Of a stretch of 64,000 nucleotides of DNA, positions 33,357 to 42,531 are shown piece by piece. This stretch comes from Pauljensenia sp018375675 (lineage in GTDB: Bacteria > Actinomycetota > Actinomycetes > Actinomycetales > Actinomycetaceae): contig JAPWAE010000005.1 of assembly GCA_041432705.1 (NCBI GenBank), positions 155,017 to 219,016 on the forward strand, in the 5' to 3' direction. Numbering within the stretch: position 1 is the first letter of the stretch; the number at the start of each line of letters is the position of its first letter. Under the pieces are notes generated by a model. The model made no database searches. It was given only the letters and a program-made list of their open reading frames with translations, and was not told where the DNA came from. Position numbers and translations under genes: made by a program.

Positions 33357-34268
33357 TCACCAGGTGCCGTAGACCGCCTCGGTGTTCGCCCGTAGCTGGT
33401 CGCACGCCGCCGCCTCGCTGACGCCCCACTGATCCGCGATGAAACGCACGGTGTGCGCCATGACGTAGGAGGCGTTGGGGCAGCCGCGCCACGGCACGGG
33501 CGTCAGGTAGGGGGCGTCGGTCTCGACCAGGACGAGCTCGCGCGGCAGGACCGCGAGCGCGGCGCGCAGGTCGGAGTTCGCGGGGTATGTGATGGGGCCG
33601 GCGAAGGATGCGTACCATCCGCGCTCGGCGAGGTGCTGCGCCATCGCCGCGTCCCCCGAGTAGCAGTGGAAGACGATGCGCTGGTCCTCGCTCGCACGCT
33701 CGCCAAGAATTGCGAGGGTGTCCTCGTGGGCGTCACGGTCGTGGATCTGCAGGGGCAGGCCCACGCGCTGCGCCATGTCGATGTGCGCGCGGAAGGATTC
33801 CTTCTGCGCCTCACGGCCCGGGTCGGCCGTGCGGAAATAATCCAGGCCGCTCTCCCCCACCGCGACGACCATCGGATCGCCCAGGCGAGCCTCGACGGCG
33901 GCCAGGGCCTCGTCGAGGGGCACGTGGTAGTCGCGCACGACGGGGACCAGACCGTCGGGCGAGGGGTCCGCGCAGCCCGCGTGCAGGGCCGCGTCGTTGG
34001 GGTGGATCGCGATCGCGATGCGCACGCCCTCGTGAGCGCGCGCCAGCTCGATCATCGGGTCGAAGTCGGGCAGCTCGCAGGCGCTCGAAATCATCCGGGT
34101 GACACCCACCTCGCGGGCACGCTCCAGCTGTTCCTCGAGGCTGAGCGCCACGCCCTCGCGCCGGGGGATCTCACCGACGTGGGTGGGCAGGTGCGTGTGG
34201 TTGTCCACCACGGGTGCCGCCAGGGGCGCGGGCGCGTCAGGCCAGGGACGAGGCTTACGCGGGCTCAT
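33357..34268 (-). CDS. TatD family metal-dependent hydrolase (DNase)
   Basis: The 303-residue TIM-barrel protein has the TatD metal ligands in order: VDNHTHLP, VAVGESGLDYF, LQIHDRDAHED, IVFHCYSGD and VETDAPYLTP. TatD proteins are 3'-5' exonucleases or DNases with roles in DNA repair; this one is cytosolic. It heads the conserved tatD - rpfB - rsmA - ispE block. GAAAGG lies 11 nt before ATG 34268. Confidence 0.9.
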   Translation of the reverse strand: MSPRKPRPWPDAPAPLAAPVVDNHTHLPTHVGEIPRREGVALSLEEQLERAREVGVTRMISSACELPDFDPMIELARAHEGVRIAIAIHPNDAALHAGCADPSPDGLVPVVRDYHVPLDEALAAVEARLGDPMVVAVGESGLDYFRTADPGREAQKESFRAHIDMAQRVGLPLQIHDRDAHEDTLAILGERASEDQRIVFHCYSGDAAMAQHLAERGWYASFAGPITYPANSDLRAALAVLPRELVLVETDAPYLTPVPWRGCPNASYVMAHTVRFIADQWGVSEAAACDQLRANTEAVYGTW

Positions 34269-34316
34269 GCGGGAGTCGTGACCTTTCGGGAGGGATGAGG
34301 AACGATGCGGGGCGCG

Positions 34317-34901
34317 TCAGCGGGCGAGCACGACGCCGCGGGCGACCTCGTCAACAACCTCATCGCCGAGGAGGTAGCGCACGATCTCGAGGCCAAGCTC
34401 CAGGGAGGTGCCGGCGCCGCGGCTGGTGATGATGAACTCGTCGACGACGACCGGGTTTTCGTGGACGATCGCGCCGCCCTCGGCGATGGCCTTGACGAAC
34501 GCGGGGTTCGCGGTCGCGTGGCGGCCGTCGAGGACGCCCAGCTCGGACAGGATCGAGGGGGCCGCACAGATCGCTGCGATGGGCTGGGCGGCGTCGGAGC
34601 GGCGCAGCACCTCGGCCTGGATCGCGGGCGTGGCCTTCAGGCCCAGGGTGCCGGGCATGCCTCCGGGCAGGAAGAGGAGGGTGTAGGTGGACAGGTCCAC
34701 GTCCTCGAGCATGAGGTCGGCGACGACGCGGATACCGTGCGAGCTGGTCACGTGGCGGGCGTCGGTCACGGAGATCAGGTCGGAGCGCACACCGGCGCGG
34801 TACAGGACGTCGGCGACGGCCAGGGCCTCGACCTCTTCGAAGCCGTCGGCCAGCATGATGGCGACGGTCGCGTCGGTGGCAAGCTTCTCGGGAGTGGGCA
34901 T
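34317..34901 (-). CDS. DJ-1/PfpI family protein
   Basis: The 194-residue protein has the DJ-1 fold with the conserved Glu in DGFEEVEALAV and the nucleophilic Cys in AAICAAPSIL; its elbow residues agree with the YajL/DJ-1 branch. Proposed activities include glyoxalase III-like and protein/nucleotide deglycase functions, which are debated. GAAAGAGG precedes ATG 34901; nine upstream in-frame codons have no start support. Confidence 0.88.
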   Translation of the reverse strand: MPTPEKLATDATVAIMLADGFEEVEALAVADVLYRAGVRSDLISVTDARHVTSSHGIRVVADLMLEDVDLSTYTLLFLPGGMPGTLGLKATPAIQAEVLRRSDAAQPIAAICAAPSILSELGVLDGRHATANPAFVKAIAEGGAIVHENPVVVDEFIITSRGAGTSLELGLEIVRYLLGDEVVDEVARGVVLAR

Positions 34902-34978
34902 GTTTCCTCTTTCCTCGCGGCTACTCAAACAAGCGTTACGTCCAGGTTAGCGCAGCCGCGCGCGCCCCGGAAGCGAGC

Positions 34979-35012
34979 CACGGCCTCGCCCCGTCGGGGA
35001 CGAGGCCGCGTG
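34979..35012 (-). terminator. GACGAGGCC-type terminator after the ABC exporter gene
   Basis: CACGGCCTCGCCCC / GGGGACGAGGCCGCGTG, nearly perfect stem directly beyond the minus-strand stop at 35015. Confidence 0.65.
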
Positions 35013-35014
35013 CG

Positions 35015-38000
35015 TCACTCGGAGCGCAGGGCTTCGACCGGATCCTGGCGCGAGGCGCGCGAGGCCGGGATGATGCCCGCGATCACGGTCAGGCCGACGG
35101 ACACCGCGATGAGTGTCAGGGCCGTGAGCGGCGAGAGCTGGGCGATGTTCTCCACCTTGAAGGAGGAGTATGCGATGCCGTTCGCAACCGCACACAGTCC
35201 GTAGGTGACACCCACGCCGATCAGGCCCGCCAAGAGGCCTTCGATGACGGTCTCGGCGTTAAACACGCGGGACACGTCGCCCTTCGAGGCGCCGATCGAG
35301 CGAAGGATACCGATCTCTTTTCGGCGCTCGAGCACCGAAATGTAGGTGATGATCGAAATCATGATCGAGGAGACCACCAGCGAGATCGACACGAAGGCGA
35401 TGAGCAGCCAGGAGATGATGTCGACGATTTTGGTCACCGAGCTCATGAGCGCGCCCATGACGTCGGAGTAGGTGACGACCTTGTCGGTCGCCCCCGCCGC
35501 CTTATTGTCGGCGTTGTAGGCGTCCAGGGCGGCCTTCACCTTGTCCTTGTCCGCGAAGGACTTGGGGTAGATCGAGATGTTCGACGGGGAGGCGATATCC
35601 GCCCATCCCAGGTTCCTCAGGTTCGTCTCGAGAGTCGGCACGTTCGTGGAGAACATGGTCGCCATGAGGGCGGCGAGGGACTTCTCGTCCACGTTGGAGT
35701 GGAAGGCCTCGGCGAAGGCCTGCGGATCCATGGAGAAAGCGCTCGACATGTTGGTGGCGAACTGCTCCATGGTGGAGCCGATCTGGTCACCAATCGCGGT
35801 CGACAGCTGCGTCATCATCGAGGTCATCGCATTCGTCATGGCCTCCTGCATAACCTGGCCGATGACCGCGCTCACGCCCTGCGTGAGGGTGGTGCCCAGC
35901 TGGGCGGCGATCTGCGCGGAGATCGCGTTCATGACCTGAGTGGAAACATCGGTACCGATCTGAGCCAGGGCCGGGTCGTCCCCGAGAGCCTTCGTCAGGT
36001 TCGCGGCGAGCTTGTCGGAGTCAACGACCTGGTCCGAGGAGACGGCCGCTCGCAGCTGCTCGAGCACCTCGGGCTGAGAAAAGTAGGCCGAGGCCAGGGT
36101 CGCGAAGTCCGTCGTGCCGCCCGCCTCGATCTGCTCGCGGGCGTAGTCCTGGAAGCCCTGGGCGATCTGGGAAGCCTGTGCGCTCAGGTAGTCGGCCGCG
36201 CCATCCTTGACGGCTCCGTCGGCCAGAGCCGAGCGGATGATCGTCTGGAAGTCGACGTTGGCCAGCTGCGGCAGGTCCTTGCTCAGCTCCCCGAAGTCGA
36301 GGCCGGACAGGTCGAAGGTCATGCCGGACTGGGCGCCGGACTGGGCGGCGAGGGCCGACAGGTCGATGGTCGACAGGTCCATGCCCGACATATCGAGGTT
36401 GGAGAAATCCAGGCCGGACAGGTCCATGCCGGAAAAATCCAGGCCCGACAGGTCCATCTGCATCTTGTTGGGGTCGATCTGGAAGGCGGCGGAAAGCTTG
36501 GACTCATCCACCGTGAACAGGGAGGACATGTCGAAGCCGCCGGACTGGCTCTTCTGGTTGTCCGCCAGCTCCTTGAAGGTCTTGCCGGTGAAGACATCGA
36601 CGTCGGGCTTGGCGCGCTGGGCCTTGACGATCGGGCTGGCGGCCGCTTCCTCGATGATCTGGTAGGTCAGGGCGGGCGTGTAGGCGATGCCCTGACGCAG
36701 GGCGCCACCCTTGTCGGAGTTGGGCTTGACGATGCCGGAGATCGTCAGCTGCTGGCCGCCGTCCACGAGCTTCTTCATGTAGTCCGCGTCGGAGGAGCGG
36801 TCCGTCCACACCTTGTAGGTGTCGTCCCACGTGTACTTGTCGAAGGCGTTGACGCGGCGGAAGGTCGTGCCCAGGATCGCGGAGTAGTCGTAGGTCGCGG
36901 CAGCGGCCCCGGACTGCGCGCCCGACTGCGCCCCGGACTGCTTCTTATCCCCCAGGGCGCCCTGATAGTACTGGCGCATGAGGTCGTCGAATTCCTTGTG
37001 GTCTTTGAGACCCAGGGTGTATTCGAAGAGGTTGGGAATGTTGCCGTCCTCATCCAAGACCAGGACGACCTGGTTCGCGCCGCTCGGCCAGGAGCCGGCG
37101 ACCACGTCGTACGCGGAGGTGTACAGCGAGGAGGTCGCGGGCATCTGATAGAAGGCGTTCGTCTCCATCATCGACCCGAAGGCCCCGGAACCGAAACCGG
37201 CTTCCATCTGCTTCATCGACTGGTCGGGGCTGACCTGCACGGTCGCCTTGGACGTGTCGGACTGGTAGATCTGCGGGACGATGTCGTAGTCGTACTCAAT
37301 CGCGTTAACCATCGCATTGATGTCGCCGCCGTTGTTGTCCAGGTAGGTCTTGAGGGAGGCCAAGTCGTTGGTCTTCGCGTCGCGGATCGTATCGGCGAAG
37401 GTGCGAAGCTTAGAGACGCCGACCTTGCCGTCGGGCGCGGGCTGAGAGTCTTTGGAGTCCGAGGCCGACACGGACAGCGCGGCTGTCATGTCGATGCCCG
37501 TTTTCTGGATCGTCAGCGGATACGCGCCCAGCGTTTCCTCTTCGGTTTTGGCGATATAGGCATTGGTTCCGTTGGCCAGCGCGAGGATCGCGGCGATACC
37601 GATGATGCCGATGGACCCCGCGAAGGAGGTCATGAGGGTGCGGCCCTTCTTCGTCATCAGGTTGTTGGCCGACAGGGACAAGGCCGTCAAGAAGCCCATC
37701 GAGGTGCGGCGCGCGGGCTTAGCCTCGCGGCGGTCTTCGGCGGCCGGCACGAAAGGATCGGAGTCGGCGACGATGCAACCGTCGGCCAGCTCGACGATGC
37801 GGGTCGCGTACTGGTGTGCCAGCTCGGGGTTGTGCGTCACCATGATGACGAGGCGGTCGCGGGCCACGTCTCGCAGCAGGTCCATGACCTGCACGCTCGT
37901 CTTGGAGTCGAGAGCGCCGGTGGGCTCATCCGCCAGAAGGATCTCGGGGTCGTTGATGAGGGCACGCGCGATGGCGACGCGCTGCATCTGGCCGCCCGAC

Positions 38001-38425
38001 ATCTGCGAGGGCTTCTTGTAGACGTGGTCCTCCAGGCCGACGCGCTCGAGGGCGTCGAGGGCACGCTTGCGACGCTCGGAGCGCGAGACGCCCGACAGGG
38101 TCAGGGCTAGCTCGACGTTCGCCAGGACACTCTGGTGCGGGATCAGGTTGTAGGCCTGGAAGACGAAGCCGATGCGGTTGTTGCGGTAGGCGTCCCAGTC
38201 GCGGGCTTTGTAGTCCTTCGTCGAAATACCGTCGATGACCAGGTCGCCGCTCTGGAAGCGGTCGAGGCCTCCGATGACGTTGAGCATCGTCGTCTTACCG
38301 GAGCCGGACTGGCCCAGCACGGCCACGAACTCATTGTCGCGGAACGCCACGGAGACCTTGTTGAGCGCCACCTGCACGAGGTTGGCGGTCTGGTAGGCCT
38401 TGACGATCTCCTTGAGCTCTAGCAC
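35015..38425 (-). CDS. Fused MacB/LolD-type ABC ATPase and FtsX-type permease with a giant extracellular domain
   Basis: The 1136-residue protein has an N-terminal ATPase (1-230; Walker A GQSGSGKT, signature MSGGQMQRVAIARAL, Walker B LLADEPTGALD). A first membrane helix follows near 255-285. The extracytoplasmic region is about 700 residues long, and the last 130 residues hold three FtsX-like helices (LLIAFVSISLVVSSIMISI...). MacB-type proteins are mechanotransmitters that move no substrate through the membrane. The large outer domain is Gln/Ser/Ala-rich and helical, with SGAQSGAQSGA repeats. Residues about 653-713 form a DLSGLDFSGMDLSGLDF ladder like pentapeptide repeats. GTG 38425 has GGATGA upstream. 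Substrate unknown. Confidence 0.85.
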   Translation of the reverse strand: MLELKEIVKAYQTANLVQVALNKVSVAFRDNEFVAVLGQSGSGKTTMLNVIGGLDRFQSGDLVIDGISTKDYKARDWDAYRNNRIGFVFQAYNLIPHQSVLANVELALTLSGVSRSERRKRALDALERVGLEDHVYKKPSQMSGGQMQRVAIARALINDPEILLADEPTGALDSKTSVQVMDLLRDVARDRLVIMVTHNPELAHQYATRIVELADGCIVADSDPFVPAAEDRREAKPARRTSMGFLTALSLSANNLMTKKGRTLMTSFAGSIGIIGIAAILALANGTNAYIAKTEEETLGAYPLTIQKTGIDMTAALSVSASDSKDSQPAPDGKVGVSKLRTFADTIRDAKTNDLASLKTYLDNNGGDINAMVNAIEYDYDIVPQIYQSDTSKATVQVSPDQSMKQMEAGFGSGAFGSMMETNAFYQMPATSSLYTSAYDVVAGSWPSGANQVVLVLDEDGNIPNLFEYTLGLKDHKEFDDLMRQYYQGALGDKKQSGAQSGAQSGAAAATYDYSAILGTTFRRVNAFDKYTWDDTYKVWTDRSSDADYMKKLVDGGQQLTISGIVKPNSDKGGALRQGIAYTPALTYQIIEEAAASPIVKAQRAKPDVDVFTGKTFKELADNQKSQSGGFDMSSLFTVDESKLSAAFQIDPNKMQMDLSGLDFSGMDLSGLDFSNLDMSGMDLSTIDLSALAAQSGAQSGMTFDLSGLDFGELSKDLPQLANVDFQTIIRSALADGAVKDGAADYLSAQASQIAQGFQDYAREQIEAGGTTDFATLASAYFSQPEVLEQLRAAVSSDQVVDSDKLAANLTKALGDDPALAQIGTDVSTQVMNAISAQIAAQLGTTLTQGVSAVIGQVMQEAMTNAMTSMMTQLSTAIGDQIGSTMEQFATNMSSAFSMDPQAFAEAFHSNVDEKSLAALMATMFSTNVPTLETNLRNLGWADIASPSNISIYPKSFADKDKVKAALDAYNADNKAAGATDKVVTYSDVMGALMSSVTKIVDIISWLLIAFVSISLVVSSIMISIITYISVLERRKEIGILRSIGASKGDVSRVFNAETVIEGLLAGLIGVGVTYGLCAVANGIAYSSFKVENIAQLSPLTALTLIAVSVGLTVIAGIIPASRASRQDPVEALRSE

Positions 38426-38631
38426 GCTTCATCCTCACATCTGCTGTTGATTCCGCAGACAAGTCTAGGCGAGCGACCATCGCTCAAGACCGCCGCTGTT
38501 CACTGACTGACCCCTGATCGTCCCCTGACAAGCCCCTGATGTCGTATCTCCCACATCACATCGAGGTCCCCGAAACCCCGCCCGGGCCTCGTTCAACGAA
38601 CGGCATGCAGGGGCATGTAAGACCGAGCGGA

Positions 38632-38637
38632 TAGACT
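38632..38637 (+). promoter_or_regulatory. -10 box of leaderless GNAT transcript
   Basis: TAGACT ends 6 nt before the ATG at 38644; no Shine-Dalgarno. Confidence 0.6.
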
Positions 38638-38643
38638 GTCCCC

Positions 38644-39216
38644 ATGACAGACCTCACCCAGATTCCCGTGCCCAACGAGGGGCCGATCACCGACAAAATC
38701 AAGGAAATCTACGAGCGTTCCTTCCCGCCCGAGGAGCAGATCCCCCTTCCCGAGCTGCTGACAAGCAGCCAGCTGGACGAAGTCTCCTTCCTCGCGTGGA
38801 TCGACCCATCCCTGCCCGCGGGCGAGGACGGGGCCGGCAACGTGGTCGCCCTGACCTTCTCCCTCGTCTTCCCCGACCTGTTCTACCTGGGTTTCCTCGC
38901 GGTGGACGGGCGCACGCGCAGCGCGGGCTACGGCACGCGCATCCTCACCCACTTCCGCGAGCGCTACGGCGACGTTCCGCAGCTGCTCGAGATCGAGCCG
39001 GTCGTGCGCGAGGCCGGGAACTACCAGCAGCGCGTGCGACGCCTGGCGTTCTACGAGCGCAACGGTTTCACGGTGACGAACATGCTCACGCACGAGGCCG
39101 ACCAGACCTACCGGGTTCTGGCGCGCGACGGGATCGTGAGCCCGCAGCGCCTGGAGGAGGCGCTCAACTCGGTCACGGACGACCCGGCGTACGCGTCGCG
39201 GGTGACGACGGACTGA
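38644..39216 (+). CDS. GNAT family N-acetyltransferase
   Basis: The 190-residue protein has the GNAT core: LGFLAVDGRTRSAGYGTRIL contains the acetyl-CoA loop (R/Q-x-x-G-x-G/A type), followed by LEIEPV and RLAFYERNGFTV. It is cytosolic and stands alone. The acceptor could be a small molecule or a protein; nothing in the context decides. Confidence 0.85.
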   Translation: MTDLTQIPVPNEGPITDKIKEIYERSFPPEEQIPLPELLTSSQLDEVSFLAWIDPSLPAGEDGAGNVVALTFSLVFPDLFYLGFLAVDGRTRSAGYGTRILTHFRERYGDVPQLLEIEPVVREAGNYQQRVRRLAFYERNGFTVTNMLTHEADQTYRVLARDGIVSPQRLEEALNSVTDDPAYASRVTTD

Positions 39217-39252
39217 CGCGCTGACCTCGCTCAGTTGACGCCGCAGCGGCGA

Positions 39253-41175
39253 TCAGTTGTCGACGCCGCGGCTGGAGACCAGCAGGATTTCCTCATTGTC
39301 GAGTCGGGCGAGGGCCCCTTCCAGGGCCGCCGAGGAGAAGATGCCCTCGTCGCGGGCCTGCAGGAGGGCGTCGCGCTGGGCGTGGATGGCCTCCAGAGCG
39401 AGTTCACGGATCTGGTCGCGCGTGAAGGAGCGCTCAACCTCCTCCTCGCTCATGTCGACGGTGCCGTGACCGTCGTCGTCCGTCTCACTCGCGGAAGCAG
39501 CGTCCGGGGGCGTGCCGTCTTGGAGAATGTCGGTGAGGACGCGGTCGGCCGTCCGGGCAATGCGAGCACCCGCAGCTTCGTCCTCAACGGAGACCGCGTG
39601 ACCGATGCGTGAGAGGGTGCGCGAGACGCCGGCCGACAGCAGGGTCTGTCCGTCGACCTCGTGGATCGCCTGCGCGAGCGCCGTATCCACCAGTGCGCAG
39701 CCCATGACCTTCAGGAGCTTAGCGCGCTCCTCTTCGGAGATGTCGCCCGTGGCCATCTTGGGCTTGACGAGGCGGATGAGCCCGGGCAGGGTCAGGCCCT
39801 GGATGACGAGGGCGCCCGCCGCGATGAACAGGGCGATCGTGAGCAGCAGCGCGCGCATCGGCGCATGCGTCGAGATGGTTTGCGCAGCGGCCAGGGTGAT
39901 CGCGCCGCGCATGCCCGCCCAGACGATGACGCTGCTCTCGCGCGGGCCCAGCGGTTCGTTCTCGAAGTAGTCCAGGTCGGATCCGCGCATGGCGTTGCGG
40001 CGCGCGCGCCGCTTGAGGCGGCGGCGATAGTGGTTAAGCGCGTCTTCCCAGCGTTCGGGACTCAGGTTGCGCGCCTGAAGCATGTCGGCGTCAACCTCAC
40101 TCGCCTTGTGCATGCGCTTCTCGAAGCGCTCGATGCGTGCGACCTCGGCCTCGTAGCGGCGTTGACGGTGGGTACGGCGGTGGTCCAGCCAGGCGAGCAT
40201 GATGGCAATGAAGATGGCTCGCATGACCATGATGAGCGCGCCGAGGATGACGGCGAGGAACGCGGCGAAGGCCAAGCCGCCGGAGAACGCGGCGGTCTCC
40301 TCGACGATGCCGAAGGCCTGCAGGCCCATCGTCAGGAAGATGCCACTCTCCAAGACGAGCGTCATGGTCTGCCAGTTCTGCTGGGAGAAACGCCTGTTCG
40401 CCGCGGAGATAACGGCCGCGCGTCGGCTCGAGACGACCAGTCCGGCGACGACGGCAGCAACGAGGCCGGAGCCTCCCAGGTGCTCGGCCGGGACCGATGC
40501 GATGAAGGGCATCGCGAAGGAGAAAACCGTGTCGGCCGAGGGATCCTTGATGAGGGCGCGCAGACGCACGCCGACCTCGCCGACGACCCAGCCAATACCC
40601 GCAGCGATACCGAGGGCGATGGCGACCTTACCGATGAGCAGGCCCGGGTGGAGGGCGTGTTCGTCGGCGGCCAGGCCCGCACTCATCGCTGCGGAGAGCA
40701 TGACCAGCGAGGTCGCGTCGTTAAAGAGCCCCTCGCCTTCGAGGACTGTGATGATGCGGTGGGAGACGCCCGAGCGTTTCGCGATCGAGACGGCGACCGC
40801 GTCCGTCGGCGACAGGACCGCGCCCAGGGCGACGCCCCAGGGCAGGGAGATCGCGGGGACCAGCCAGTTGATGACGAAGCCGACCGCGAAGGCGGAGAGA
40901 AATACGAGGGGAATCGCGAGCATCGCGACGGCATGCATCTCGCGACGGAAATCCATGGTCGGCATACGCACGGCCGCCGAAAACAGCAGCGGCGGCAGCA
41001 CCATCTCAAGGATGATGTGCGGCTCGATCTCGATGGCCCCCACCTGAGGCAGGAACCCGATCACCAGGCCGACGACCAGCAGGATCAGGGGGGATGCCAC
41101 ACGCACCTTGGGCGCGACGAATTGGCATGCCACGATGATGAGCATTCCGGCCACGGCAATAAGAAGGGGCTCCAC
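39253..41175 (-). CDS. CPA1-type Na+/H+ antiporter
   Basis: The 640-residue protein has about 12 membrane helices in the first 420 residues and a long hydrophilic C-terminal region. Family motifs are SPTDAVAVSIAKRSG and LEGEGLFNDATSLV (ion-binding Asp). An unusual charged insertion (about residues 325-385, rich in Arg/Glu) lies between helices. The C-terminal part (about 470-640) resembles the cytosolic regulatory domains of this family. Start is GTG 41175 from a leaderless-type promoter. Confidence 0.9.
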   Translation of the reverse strand: MEPLLIAVAGMLIIVACQFVAPKVRVASPLILLVVGLVIGFLPQVGAIEIEPHIILEMVLPPLLFSAAVRMPTMDFRREMHAVAMLAIPLVFLSAFAVGFVINWLVPAISLPWGVALGAVLSPTDAVAVSIAKRSGVSHRIITVLEGEGLFNDATSLVMLSAAMSAGLAADEHALHPGLLIGKVAIALGIAAGIGWVVGEVGVRLRALIKDPSADTVFSFAMPFIASVPAEHLGGSGLVAAVVAGLVVSSRRAAVISAANRRFSQQNWQTMTLVLESGIFLTMGLQAFGIVEETAAFSGGLAFAAFLAVILGALIMVMRAIFIAIMLAWLDHRRTHRQRRYEAEVARIERFEKRMHKASEVDADMLQARNLSPERWEDALNHYRRRLKRRARRNAMRGSDLDYFENEPLGPRESSVIVWAGMRGAITLAAAQTISTHAPMRALLLTIALFIAAGALVIQGLTLPGLIRLVKPKMATGDISEEERAKLLKVMGCALVDTALAQAIHEVDGQTLLSAGVSRTLSRIGHAVSVEDEAAGARIARTADRVLTDILQDGTPPDAASASETDDDGHGTVDMSEEEVERSFTRDQIRELALEAIHAQRDALLQARDEGIFSSAALEGALARLDNEEILLVSSRGVDN

Positions 41176-41181
41176 AGGTCA

Positions 41182-41187
41182 ATTGTA
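41182..41187 (-). promoter_or_regulatory. -10 box of leaderless antiporter transcript
   Basis: On the minus strand TACAAT ends 6 nt before the GTG at 41175. Confidence 0.6.
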
Positions 41188-41363
41188 TTGCGAGCAACCC
41201 CACCAGCGCCGTTGTCATCTCATCACAGCGGCTACGCGCGCCGCGAACTCGCGCGGAGCACCACACCCCGCCCTCCTGCCTTCCACACCGGCCTCGAATG
41301 TCAAACAGACCCACACGAGCAGAGCACGTGCTACCATTGACGCATAGGTTCAAGGAGGTTCTC

Positions 41364-41957
41364 ATGACCGCTTACGACCACTCATCGGGGTACACCTACG
41401 GCACCGATGCCGTCCCCACGTCTCCGCTCACACTCGAGGATCTGCGCCAGATTGAGGCAGCCGCGCACGTCCAGCCCGGTGACGCAGAGCTGCTCTCACG
41501 AGCAGAACCCATCCTGGCGCCGCATGCCATGGAAATGGTCGACACGTGGCGTGGAATTCTGGCTCAAAAGACGTATCTGGCAGCCCATTCCGCGCACCCG
41601 GACGGGCAGCCGAACCCCGAGTACGCGCAGGCCTCAAAGCCGCGATTTGCCCAGTGGATCATCGATATGTGCACGCGCGAGCGGGACCAGGCGTGGTTGG
41701 ACTACCAGTACCTGATCGGCGCACGGCATATGTCCGCGGCGAAGAACGCGGCGGATGGGGCCGACTCGACGCCATTCGTGCCACTGCGCTACGTGCTCGC
41801 CTTCATCGCGCCCACTGTGGAGGTCGGTCACCGTCTCCTCGCGGAGGGCTTCGAGGGTGAGGAACTGAGCGCCGTCCGCGACGCTTGGACTCGCGCTGTG
41901 ACTGTCGCCGTGACAGTGTGGGCGTATGCCTACCGAGAGCACCCCGAGCAGTTCTGA
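41364..41957 (+). CDS. Protoglobin family haem protein
   Basis: The 197-residue protein has no signal peptide and matches the protoglobin pattern: a pre-A helix region (YTYGTDAVPTSPLTLEDL), WRGILAQKTYLAAHSAHPDG, and the proximal-His segment YQYLIGARHM. Protoglobins bind O2, CO or NO and may act in gas sensing or detoxification. AAGGAGG lies 5 nt before ATG 41364 and TACCAT is a possible -10. Its end overlaps the start of ogt by 32 nt, so the two are probably co-expressed. A link between nitric oxide chemistry and alkylation repair is plausible but inferred. Confidence 0.82.
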   Translation: MTAYDHSSGYTYGTDAVPTSPLTLEDLRQIEAAAHVQPGDAELLSRAEPILAPHAMEMVDTWRGILAQKTYLAAHSAHPDGQPNPEYAQASKPRFAQWIIDMCTRERDQAWLDYQYLIGARHMSAAKNAADGADSTPFVPLRYVLAFIAPTVEVGHRLLAEGFEGEELSAVRDAWTRAVTVAVTVWAYAYREHPEQF

Positions 41958-42531
41958 TCCGGCGCTCGCCACCTACGACTCCCCCATAGGCCGCCTCACG
42001 CTGGCCGCGCGGGGTGGGGCGCTCGTCGGCCTGTGGGTGGCCGGGCAGCGCTTCTTCGGCGGCACCTTCGGCATCGACGAGGCCGTGGCGCGCTCCGCGC
42101 TCGACCTGACCTCGCCCGATTCCCGGGAGGCTGTCCTCGCCGAGGCCGGGTGGGACGAGGCCGACGCGCAAGCTCTTCGGGCGGCCGCCAGGTGGTTGGA
42201 TGGTTATTTCGCGGGTAAGGCCCCCTCCCCCGCCGACGTTCCTCTCGCGCCCGCGGGTACAGACTTCCAGAGGCGCGTGTGGGAGGCGATGGACGCTATC
42301 CCCTACGGCGCGACGCGCGCATACGGGCATCTCGCGGCCACGCTGCGGGGAGCAGGCGTCCCCGCGTCAGCTCAGGCGATCGGCGGAGCGGTGGGGCGTA
42401 ATCCGCTGCTCCTCATCCGACCCTGCCACCGGGTCGTGGCGGCCGCCGGCCCCGGCGGATACGCGGCGGGAACAGGCGCGAAAGCCTGGCTGCTTGCGCA
42501 CGAGGCGGCCACGGCCTCGTCGGTCAGCTGA
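41926..42531 (+). CDS. ogt: Methylated-DNA-[protein]-cysteine S-methyltransferase
   Basis: Ogt transfers the methyl group of O6-methylguanine to its own cysteine. The 201 residues contain the acceptor motif IRPCHRVVAAAGPGGYAAG (Cys in PCHRV), the helix-turn-helix region QRRVWEAMDAIPYGATRAYG and the C-terminal AKAWLLAHE. The N-terminal extension before TYDSPIGRL is short. It overlaps the protoglobin gene upstream and, convergently, the ykvI gene by 8 nt. Confidence 0.93.
   Translation: MPTESTPSSSDPALATYDSPIGRLTLAARGGALVGLWVAGQRFFGGTFGIDEAVARSALDLTSPDSREAVLAEAGWDEADAQALRAAARWLDGYFAGKAPSPADVPLAPAGTDFQRRVWEAMDAIPYGATRAYGHLAATLRGAGVPASAQAIGGAVGRNPLLLIRPCHRVVAAAGPGGYAAGTGAKAWLLAHEAATASSVS

Noticed and set aside
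38644..39216. The GNAT protein as the missing GlmU acetyltransferase
   Set aside because: Generic GNAT features only, and no positional or sequence link to amino-sugar metabolism.
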